Positions 1-6,572 of a stretch of DNA of 64,000 nucleotides are shown piece after piece (within the stretch, counting starts at the first letter, position 1; each line of letters starts with the position of its first letter). A model generated the notes under the pieces. That model had not been told where the DNA came from, ran no database searches, and was given only the letters and a program-made list of their open reading frames with translations. The translations under genes and the position numbers were made by a program. The DNA is from Flavobacterium psychrophilum (GTDB lineage Bacteria; Bacteroidota; Bacteroidia; Flavobacteriales; Flavobacteriaceae), in the NCBI GenBank assembly GCA_001708385.1, contig CP012388.1, positions 3,596,001 to 3,660,000 on the forward strand, given 5' to 3'.

Positions 1-2
1 AT

Positions 3-125
3 TATGTTACCAATGAACACCTTGCGCAGAAGCCGTTTTTAAATGTTGTTCAAAAGTTACACCGCTTTAACCTTGCCCCATATCTGGAAGATTATCTTAA
101 AAATACTATAGTCGTCGAAAACTAA
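3..125 (+). CDS. C-terminal fragment of an unrecognised gene (partial)
   Basis: An open frame runs in from the left edge and ends with TAA at 123-125, giving about 40 residues that finish in YLKNTIVVEN. The composition is that of an ordinary soluble protein: charged residues, Leu-rich helices and no low complexity. I do not recognise the family from so short a tail. The other two forward frames are interrupted within the first 45 bases. A 268-base gap with the promoter of the next gene follows. It is probably a real gene end, but this is not certain. Confidence 0.4.
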   Translation, partial: YVTNEHLAQKPFLNVVQKLHRFNLAPYLEDYLKNTIVVEN

Positions 126-363
126 TTGCATACATAGCTGGATTTTCGGTAATTAAATATTGAATTACATACAATTCTTTTTGTAATTTCTTCTACGTAA
201 AAACACCTGATTTTACAGCCATCAAACATTATATTTTTTTGATGATTTTTCAATAAAGTCTTATAAATCATGCTGCTGATCTTCTAAAATTGTCAGATTA
301 GCGATAATAAAATAAAAATTAATCCTCAATTAACATTTTATTCACAAACTAGTTAATTTTTTG

Positions 364-371
364 TAGTTTTG
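364..371 (+). promoter_or_regulatory. Bacteroidota -7 element of the TPR kinase gene
   Basis: TAGTTTTG matches the Bacteroidota -7 consensus TAnnTTTG and lies 22 bases before the ATG at 394, which predicts a short leader. No clear TTTG is seen at the -33 position. The rest of the gap from 126 is AT-rich and holds nothing else that I recognise. Confidence 0.5.
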
Positions 372-393
372 TTATCCCCCTAAATGACAATTA

Positions 394-2166
394 ATGAAAA
401 AAAACTTACTTTTTTTCGTGCTGTTTCTCTGTTTTTCCTCTTACGGCCAGGAAAAATCAGCAAACGCCCTTCTAACCGAAGCGGCAAAAGAAATTACTGC
501 CAATAATCAGGACTATGCAATTGGGCTTCTAAAAGAAAGTGCTGCTCTGGCCCGTGAAGCAGGAGATAACAGAACACTTTCCAAATCCTTAATGGCTCTT
601 GGCGAAGCTTATGCTAAAAATGGCAACGAAGCTGATGCTGTTAGAAACTACCTGAATGCCCTTTCTGAACTTAGAAAGCTAAAAGACAATCTTGAGGTTG
701 TAAAAGTGTCTATAGAATTAGGCAAGCTGTACCTTCTTCAGAATAAACCCGATTTTTCTCTTAAATATTATAACGAAGGCGCTGTATTAGCAAAGCAGTT
801 AAACAATGAAATTCTTAATGCAGACTGCCTTAGTGGTGCAGGTACTGCATATGAAGAATTGCACAAAATAGACAAGGCTCTCGAAGTGTACAGCCAGGCA
901 CTTGCCATCTACAGGGCAAGGGGTATGGAGGTTGTAGCCGGCGAAACTCTTAGCAACATGGGTAACGCTTACAAAAAGCAGGGCGATTATCCGCAATCGG
1001 TATTAAATTATAAAGAGGCACTTGGCTATTTTCATAGCGCGAATGACAGTAAAAAAGTAGCCGACGTGCTTTGCAGCCTTGGTGGTGTACTGGCACTCAT
1101 GGAAGACCATAACGAATCGCTGCGTTTGTTTGAGCAGGCTTATCTTGACGCTGTTGCTATTCAGTATGATGAGGTTGTTATAGCCGCAAGCCTTGGTATG
1201 GCTACGGCATACGAGAATTTAAGGCAGTATCCTGAATCTGTGCGTTACCATAAGATATACGAGCAGAAAAAAGAAATTTACGACAGTAAAAAACGCACCG
1301 AAGAACTTGCCCTGCTAAAAGAAAAATACGCAAAGCAAAACGGAGGAAACGATATTGCCACTCAGGAAAATACAGAAAGTGCGTCTTCTGTTTCGCAATC
1401 TGGTGTAGACTATGCATTGTTGGCAAGTATTGGTGCCGGAATTATTGTTTTTCTTTTGGTTACGGGCTTTTTATGGAGGCGAAAAGTACTTAAAAAGAAA
1501 AGCGAAGATACTATGTTTAGCGATGCAGAAGGACAGGAACGCCTGAGGCTTGTGCAAAACATTCACCATGACCTCGATTCTAAACTTACAGAGATCAATT
1601 CGCTTAGTGAATCTATCATAGGGACTACCGGTATGCCTATTATCAGGAGCCAGGGAGAGGCTATGCAGGAAACGACTAAAAAAATTGAAGAAAATATACG
1701 CGACCTTGTCTGGCTGCTTACGCCAAAGAGTACAACACTTACCAATTACGTGGGTAGTATTAAGGAGTATGTGCAGGAATATTTTAGCGATGCATCGGTG
1801 GAACTAATGGTTTCTGAACCCGAAGGCATCTCGAACACTGTTATTAATAAAGAAAGCCAGTTGGCGCTATTATCTGTGATTAAAGAAACGCTTGTTTTTG
1901 TAAAAGAAGACAGCCATGTTTCCAAGGTCTTTTTCGGAATTACCTATACCGGTACGAGGCTAATGGTTTCTGTTAAGGATAACGGCAAAGGCGTTGATAT
2001 TAGCGATGCCGATAAAAAACGCCTTGACGGTCATCTTCATCCAACAGGGGGTATAATGAGAATGGATTGCGACCCGGGATGGGGCACAACCGTTAAGATC
2101 ATTATTCCGGTTGAGAAAACAACTAAAGGCAAGAAAGCTGCAATACTAAACTTTTACAATTTTTAA
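394..2166 (+). CDS. TPR-containing sensor histidine kinase-like protein with degenerate ATPase domain
   Basis: An envelope-anchored signalling protein of the NarX/HisKA_3 type. Residues 1-18 form a signal peptide ending SSYGQ. About eight TPR-like helical pairs fill residues 25-300. A single membrane segment lies near 341-361 and is followed by a HisKA_3-like helix with His392-Asp393. The ATPase part keeps the G1 box DNGKGVD. The N-box asparagine is replaced (Phe502 after Glu498), and the G2/ATP-lid region is shortened to a TGG...GWGTTV stretch. The kinase at 47473-49266 has intact boxes for comparison. No response regulator is adjacent. It may be a pseudokinase that only senses or scaffolds, or a phosphatase. 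The 3' end overlaps the convergent DUF1543 gene by 21 bases. Confidence 0.8.
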   Translation: MKKNLLFFVLFLCFSSYGQEKSANALLTEAAKEITANNQDYAIGLLKESAALAREAGDNRTLSKSLMALGEAYAKNGNEADAVRNYLNALSELRKLKDNLEVVKVSIELGKLYLLQNKPDFSLKYYNEGAVLAKQLNNEILNADCLSGAGTAYEELHKIDKALEVYSQALAIYRARGMEVVAGETLSNMGNAYKKQGDYPQSVLNYKEALGYFHSANDSKKVADVLCSLGGVLALMEDHNESLRLFEQAYLDAVAIQYDEVVIAASLGMATAYENLRQYPESVRYHKIYEQKKEIYDSKKRTEELALLKEKYAKQNGGNDIATQENTESASSVSQSGVDYALLASIGAGIIVFLLVTGFLWRRKVLKKKSEDTMFSDAEGQERLRLVQNIHHDLDSKLTEINSLSESIIGTTGMPIIRSQGEAMQETTKKIEENIRDLVWLLTPKSTTLTNYVGSIKEYVQEYFSDASVELMVSEPEGISNTVINKESQLALLSVIKETLVFVKEDSHVSKVFFGITYTGTRLMVSVKDNGKGVDISDADKKRLDGHLHPTGGIMRMDCDPGWGTTVKIIIPVEKTTKGKKAAILNFYNF

Positions 2167-2706
2167 ATAGCCAATATGCAGTTCGTCCTGGACTGTGCTG
2201 TCGGTTTTTACAATGTTTACGCTGTATTGCTCTTTTAGGTGGGGAGCAAGCACATCTTCTACCTTGTGAAGGTCGTCTACATCCAGTGCATACTTTTCGT
2301 CAATGTGCGATTCTGCTCCTTTAAAACCGAATTCTTTATAGAACGCCGTTTTTTTAGATGCCTTTATCGCCAAACCCATACTTTTGGCAACTGCTAAAGT
2401 TTTAAAGTGGTATTCTTCCAACTCCCCGGGGCGGTAACCGCCAAGGTTAAGCAGGAAAAGCTTCTCTTCGCCGGGTGTAGCTTCGCCTTTAGGTACAATG
2501 CTAATCTGGTAACCGTCTACATGCGTAACCTCACGCCATGAGTCCACATGCAGTGGGCCTCCATCGGGCCAGAAGGTGTACATGTCTCTTACCAGGCTTT
2601 GTACCGATGTGCCTATTCCAAAAAATATATCATGCTGTTCCGTAAGTCGGCCTTTGGGCGTACAGCCCAGCAAAACCATATATAATTTTAACGTGTTGCT
2701 ATCCAT
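2146..2706 (-). CDS. DUF1543 domain-containing protein
   Basis: A 186-residue cytosolic protein with no signal peptide. The opening (LYMVLLGCTPKGRLTEQHD) and a later GGYRPGELEEYHF segment are typical of DUF1543, whose members carry two related halves. Both halves are visible here, at about residues 8-90 and 90-180. The family has no established function. The ATG at 2706 sits only four bases after a perfect -7 element, so the mRNA may have almost no leader. The 3' end overlaps the sensor gene by 21 bases and no terminator separates them, so read-through from either gene would produce antisense RNA. Confidence 0.75.
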   Translation of the reverse strand: MDSNTLKLYMVLLGCTPKGRLTEQHDIFFGIGTSVQSLVRDMYTFWPDGGPLHVDSWREVTHVDGYQISIVPKGEATPGEEKLFLLNLGGYRPGELEEYHFKTLAVAKSMGLAIKASKKTAFYKEFGFKGAESHIDEKYALDVDDLHKVEDVLAPHLKEQYSVNIVKTDSTVQDELHIGYLKIVKV

Positions 2707-2710
2707 AACA

Positions 2711-2718
2711 CAAAGATA
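2711..2718 (-). promoter_or_regulatory. -7 element abutting the DUF1543 start codon
   Basis: On the minus strand this reads TATCTTTG, a perfect TAnnTTTG, and is followed by TGTT and then the ATG at 2706. A start about four bases after the box would leave no leader or a one-base leader. No -33 TTTG is found at the usual spacing. Confidence 0.45.
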
Positions 2719-2753
2719 TTCAAATCTTTTTTTAGTATTTTTTTATCAATTTA

Positions 2754-2761
2754 TATTTTTG
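2754..2761 (+). promoter_or_regulatory. -7 element of the lipoprotein gene
   Basis: TATTTTTG matches TAnnTTTG and lies 63 bases before the ATG at 2825. The surrounding sequence is very T-rich, so a chance match is possible. The -33 element is not clear. Confidence 0.35.
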
Positions 2762-2824
2762 GTTCAGTTTTTGGAATAGTACCTTTAACAATTAAATTTT
2801 AATCAAACTAACACATTTAAAACC

Positions 2825-3340
2825 ATGAAAAAGATATTTTTACTTTTAAGCATTGTGAGTGTATTTGGACTGACAGGCTGTAGTAACGATGATAATGTAG
2901 ATTACGTGGATTATGATACATATCCGGAGGTTTTTGAGACAGACCCGGTAAATTTTATTCGTGATGCTGATGGACTGTATGCTGTTACAGTTCCGTTAAA
3001 TCCAAAAATCTTAGCAAGTGATGTCGTTTTAGTATACAGATTAGCTGGAACTAATAATCTTGGTAATGATATCTGGGAGCCAATCCCTACAGATTATGAT
3101 TTGGATCAGGGAACTTTAAAATATTATTTCGATTTTTCACAGGATGAGGTTGTAATTTACTTAGTGTCTTCATTTGATCCGGTTTTAAGAACTGATTTTT
3201 CACGTAATCAATATTTTAGAATAGTTCTTGTTCCGGGTTATGTAGCCCAAAACGTTGACACAAACAACTACGATGCTGTAATGAGCGCAATTAAAGAAGC
3301 AAACAACGGATCGGTACAAATTAAGACTATCAAACAATAG
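2825..3340 (+). CDS. Hypothetical lipoprotein
   Basis: 171 residues. The N-terminus is a lipoprotein signal with lipobox LTGC (Cys19) followed by SNDDNVD, an acidic run after the cysteine as often seen in flavobacterial surface-exposed lipoproteins. The remainder has alternating beta-strand-like segments (VTVPLNPKIL, VVLVYRLAG, YYFDFSQDEVVIYLV) that suggest a small beta-sandwich. No catalytic motif is seen and I do not recognise the family. The gene stands alone between its own promoter and a strong terminator. Confidence 0.75.
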   Translation: MKKIFLLLSIVSVFGLTGCSNDDNVDYVDYDTYPEVFETDPVNFIRDADGLYAVTVPLNPKILASDVVLVYRLAGTNNLGNDIWEPIPTDYDLDQGTLKYYFDFSQDEVVIYLVSSFDPVLRTDFSRNQYFRIVLVPGYVAQNVDTNNYDAVMSAIKEANNGSVQIKTIKQ

Positions 3341-3373
3341 TCTTCGGTCAATTGCTTTGCTATATATAAGTTT

Positions 3374-3403
3374 AAGGCTTCCCACATGGGAAGCCTTTTT
3401 TAT
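3374..3403 (+). terminator. Intrinsic terminator of the lipoprotein gene
   Basis: A perfect 10-bp stem (AAGGCTTCCC with GGGAAGCCTT) closes a four-base loop and is followed by a T run. Confidence 0.9.
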
Positions 3404-3465
3404 TTGTAAGCAGAAAAAGCAGATGTAGATACTATCTATTTACTATTGCAATATCATACAAACCA

Positions 3466-3495
3466 AAAAGCTCCCTGCAATAGCAGAGAGCTTTT
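3466..3495 (-). terminator. Intrinsic terminator of the GT4 gene (minus strand)
   Basis: The arms AAAAGCTC and GAGCTTTT surround an inner CTGC/GCAG stem. The one internal mismatch on the plus strand becomes a G-U wobble in the minus-strand RNA, so the hairpin fits the leftward gene best. Confidence 0.8.
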
Positions 3496-3524
3496 CTATC
3501 TTGGGGACACCAATAAGGTGTGGC

Positions 3525-5891
3525 TTAAAAATTCAGTGTGCGTAGTGCAGATATTTTAGCTGCTTTCTGGTGCCTGCGGAAATAAACCATATCGGCATTA
3601 CCAAAGTATTTTGTAATGGTTAGCCTGGCCATAAGGTAGCTGACAGTACTTTCGGCACCCTGGTTAAGGTTTACATTATACTCTTCAAGTCCGTCAAAGC
3701 AACCTCCTGTACATGGGTTGTAAATAATCTGCTGAAGGTGGTTGTTGCCAAGGAACCAGTTAAATGCCATTTCCATTTTGTTAAGGTATTCTTCTTCCTT
3801 AAATATATCGTGGAATTTACGCAGTGCAAGTATGGTGTAAGCAACGTCTATAGGCTGTTCGCCGTAACGCTCTCTTTTTCCACCTTTTTGTAACCAGCTT
3901 CTGTTAGAGATAATAGTAATAGCTTCGTTATTGAATGTCTGAGACAATAAAAAGTCAAACGATTCTTTAGCTACAGTTTTATAGGTTTCGTCTTCTGTAA
4001 TGGCGTAACACAATAACAATGCTTCCGGTAGTACGCTGTTGGCGTAAGTTAGGTAGCCTTCAAACCATTTCCAATCGGCATCTGCTTCGTGGCGGTACAT
4101 TTGTACTAACCTGTCGGCAAACATTTTAATGTAGATAAGGGTATCTGCATCTTTAACCCTACGGTTAAAGTAATATAATCCTTTAATTACAAAAGCCATT
4201 GCTCTTGTAGAGTAGATATGTTTGGTAAGCGAAAGCGACCTTTGGAAAATGCCTGCTGCCTTAGCCGAAATTTCAAGTGGTAATATGTTGCTTAACGATA
4301 CAATGTATCCTAAAGCCCACATAGCACGTCCTGAACTGTCTTCAAGGTTTTCGTTATTGTTTTGGGCAGTAAATTTCTTGTTTACATCTACATAGTTCAT
4401 GAATCTTCCATCTGCCGACTGGCAAAACTCAATGTAGTCAAGATATATTTTTATGTATTTTAATACCGACTGGTCTTTGTAGCGTTTGTAGTGCTGACCC
4501 ATAGCTATCATAGCCCTGGCATTATCGTCTATAGTATAACCCGATTCAAAATCCGGCCTGTTAAGCTTGCTGAACTGAAGCATACCAAAATCGGTAGTCA
4601 TTTCTTTAATGTGGTTCAGGTTCACTTCAGGATTACGGTATTGTAATTTAATACCTCCCGCAGTTTTAGCTAAAAGTTTAGCATGGTTAACTGCTGAGTT
4701 CTCCCATGTGGTGTGTATGATTTTATGAAGGCCGTTAAGTACCATTGTATTCCTTAGTTCCGGATCAAATAATAAGGTGTTGATAGCAGCAGAAAGCTCT
4801 TCAGAATTTCCGAAGTCAAAAGTAATACCTGTTTCACCTGCCAGTACCTCTTTAGCGTGAGGGATGGGGGTAGAGATGATAGGGCAGCCACAGCTAAGTG
4901 CGTATGAGAACGTACCGCTTACAGCCTGGTTAGGATCTTTTGAAGTAAACAGGTAGATGTCTGTTAACTGAAGGTACTCCAGCAATTCTTTAAGATCTAC
5001 ATATTTATTGATGAATTTTACATTCTCTTCAAGTCCAAGTTCTGCAATTTTAGCAATAAGTGAATCGCGGTAAACCTCACCTTCGTTAAGTGCAACGGTA
5101 GGGTGAGTCTTACCAATTATAAGGAAAAGAACGTTAGGAGTTTTGTCAACTACTGTAGGCAGCGCTTCAAGCGTAGTCTCGATGCTTTTACCTGCACTAA
5201 GAAGTCCGAAGGTAGAAAGTATAGTCCTGCCTTCAAATCCGTATTTCTTTTTAAGTTCGTCTTTATCGGTATGTGCCACAAGGTGGGTACCGTGAGGTAT
5301 AACTGTAATTTTTTCGCGGTCAACAATATAGTCGCGTACCAGGATGTCTGATGCATTGTTGGTCATTACAATTAGAGAGTCGGCACGGTTAAGGATGTGC
5401 TGAACGTTTGCACGAAGCTCATCGTTAGGGCCGGGAAGTACAGTATGGAAAACCACCGATAGCGGTTTTTGTACATTATCTATAAAAGAGTTAAAGTTAG
5501 CTACACTTTCGTGAACCAAACCAAACTCATGCTGTATAAGTACTATCTTAAGATTTTCATCTTCGTTGATAGCCTGTGCAAGGTTAGTGTACGATTGCGG
5601 ATCTGATACATCAAGAACGTATTTTACAGCAGGGTCGGTATAAGTATGTTTTTCATTATTGTTTTCTAAAGCACATATTTTAATAGAGAAAGAATCTACA
5701 TAATGATCGTTAAGCGCCTTGATTAAATCCTGCGAATAGGTTGCAATACCACATTGTCTTGGAGGAAATGTAGTTATTACCAGTATTTCCGGCAAAATAG
5801 TAGTTTCAAAATTTTGTGCTTGTACTCCAAGCTGTTCGATCAGGCTGTTATAGGGCTGGAATTTTTTTCCTGCATTTTTTCTGGTTTTCAT
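3525..5891 (-). CDS. GT4-family glycosyltransferase fused to a C-terminal helical (glycosidase-like) domain
   Basis: 788 residues, about twice the usual GT4 length. Residues 35-400 are a GT-B glycosyltransferase of family 4: the N-terminal PPRQCGIATYS loop, the IPHGTH segment, LSTFGLLSAGKSIE at the start of the nucleotide-sugar half, and SCGCPIISTPIPHAKEVLAG near the C-terminal fold. The two glutamates of the classical EX7E motif are replaced by Gln322 and Tyr330. Residues 405-788 are an all-helical region with repeated aromatic-rich motifs (YTIDDNARAMIAMGQ, DSSGRAMWALGY), resembling an alpha/alpha six-hairpin glycosidase or epimerase fold. No signal peptide is present, so it is cytosolic. 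It is likely to build a mannan- or glucan-type glycan, but the substrate is unknown. The gene is monocistronic. Confidence 0.75.
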   Translation of the reverse strand: MKTRKNAGKKFQPYNSLIEQLGVQAQNFETTILPEILVITTFPPRQCGIATYSQDLIKALNDHYVDSFSIKICALENNNEKHTYTDPAVKYVLDVSDPQSYTNLAQAINEDENLKIVLIQHEFGLVHESVANFNSFIDNVQKPLSVVFHTVLPGPNDELRANVQHILNRADSLIVMTNNASDILVRDYIVDREKITVIPHGTHLVAHTDKDELKKKYGFEGRTILSTFGLLSAGKSIETTLEALPTVVDKTPNVLFLIIGKTHPTVALNEGEVYRDSLIAKIAELGLEENVKFINKYVDLKELLEYLQLTDIYLFTSKDPNQAVSGTFSYALSCGCPIISTPIPHAKEVLAGETGITFDFGNSEELSAAINTLLFDPELRNTMVLNGLHKIIHTTWENSAVNHAKLLAKTAGGIKLQYRNPEVNLNHIKEMTTDFGMLQFSKLNRPDFESGYTIDDNARAMIAMGQHYKRYKDQSVLKYIKIYLDYIEFCQSADGRFMNYVDVNKKFTAQNNNENLEDSSGRAMWALGYIVSLSNILPLEISAKAAGIFQRSLSLTKHIYSTRAMAFVIKGLYYFNRRVKDADTLIYIKMFADRLVQMYRHEADADWKWFEGYLTYANSVLPEALLLCYAITEDETYKTVAKESFDFLLSQTFNNEAITIISNRSWLQKGGKRERYGEQPIDVAYTILALRKFHDIFKEEEYLNKMEMAFNWFLGNNHLQQIIYNPCTGGCFDGLEEYNVNLNQGAESTVSYLMARLTITKYFGNADMVYFRRHQKAAKISALRTLNF

Positions 5892-5955
5892 GGCGCATTC
5901 CGGGTATTAAGTAATTTTTAGTCCTTCATTAAAATCAGTCTCATGTTAAACATTG

Positions 5956-5990
5956 AAAAAACCGGCCATAAGAAAGAGAACCGGTTTTTT
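5956..5990 (-). terminator. Terminator of the small membrane protein gene (minus strand)
   Basis: AAAAAACCGG and CCGGTTTTTT form a 10-bp stem around a 15-base loop. On the minus strand it ends in a T run just downstream of the 6027-6224 gene. Confidence 0.75.
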
Positions 5991-6026
5991 AAAAATCTGT
6001 AGTGCGTGTATGCCTTATAGATAAAA

Positions 6027-6224
6027 TTAGGCAGTAGCCTTATTTTTAAATTCTTTTTCAGCTTTGCGTTGCAGTTCGTTTAATTTTCCTTTAAAGTGGT
6101 CTTTAGCTTCCTGAACGTCTGCTGCATATTTTTTTCCTGCTCTTTTACGTGCAATAACTACTGCTGCTCCTGCTAAGACTGCTGCTCCTGCAGCGATACC
6201 TAGTATAAGTTTCTTATTTCTCAT
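6027..6224 (-). CDS. Small YtxH-like membrane protein
   Basis: 65 residues: a short positive start, one membrane helix of alternating Ala/Gly/Val (LILGIAAGAAVLAGAAVVIA), a basic stop-transfer segment (RKRAGKKY), then a charged amphipathic helix with KGKLNELQRKAEKEFK. This is the layout of YtxH/gas-vesicle-like stress proteins, which usually have a single N-terminal helix and a cytosolic helical tail. Its role is unknown and may be an envelope stress accessory. It has its own terminator and faces away from glnN. Confidence 0.65.
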   Translation of the reverse strand: MRNKKLILGIAAGAAVLAGAAVVIARKRAGKKYAADVQEAKDHFKGKLNELQRKAEKEFKNKATA

Positions 6225-6572
6225 TATGGTGTAATTTAGGTTGTTGAATAAATCTTTGACTAAATTATATAATCCTTATTATGGAGGCAATCTGCTTAGT
6301 AAATATTTAACTCAATTAACAAAGCTTTGAGAATTTTAAATATTTATTAACGGATGTAGGAATATTTTTGAAAATAATGTAATCCTGAGAAATGGTATTA
6401 TGTAAATGTAATTAAAAATAGTCTTTGTTGTTAAATTAGGGGTGTTATTGCGGATTTGGTAAAAAAATAAAATTTTAACCCCCTAAAAAAATAGGGGTGT
6501 TTAAAATTTGAAACATTTTTTTGTACATTTGCGCAGAATTTAATTCATAATTAACATTAAAAAATAAGTTTC
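6225..6572 (+). promoter_or_regulatory. glnN upstream region with -7 box, TAGGGGTGTT direct repeats and a hairpin
   Basis: 348 bases without a gene. TACATTTG at 6524-6531 is a perfect -7 element, 41 bases before the glnN ATG. A matching -33 TTTG is not at normal spacing (the nearest, 6507-6510, is only 13 bases away), which suggests an activator-dependent promoter. TAGGGGTGTT occurs at 6437-6446 and again at 6492-6501, 55 bases apart. The second copy is the right arm of an inverted repeat (CCCCTA 6480-6485, TAGGGG 6492-6497). These boxes are candidate operator sites for nitrogen control. The left half, towards the small membrane gene, shows nothing recognisable. Confidence 0.5.
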
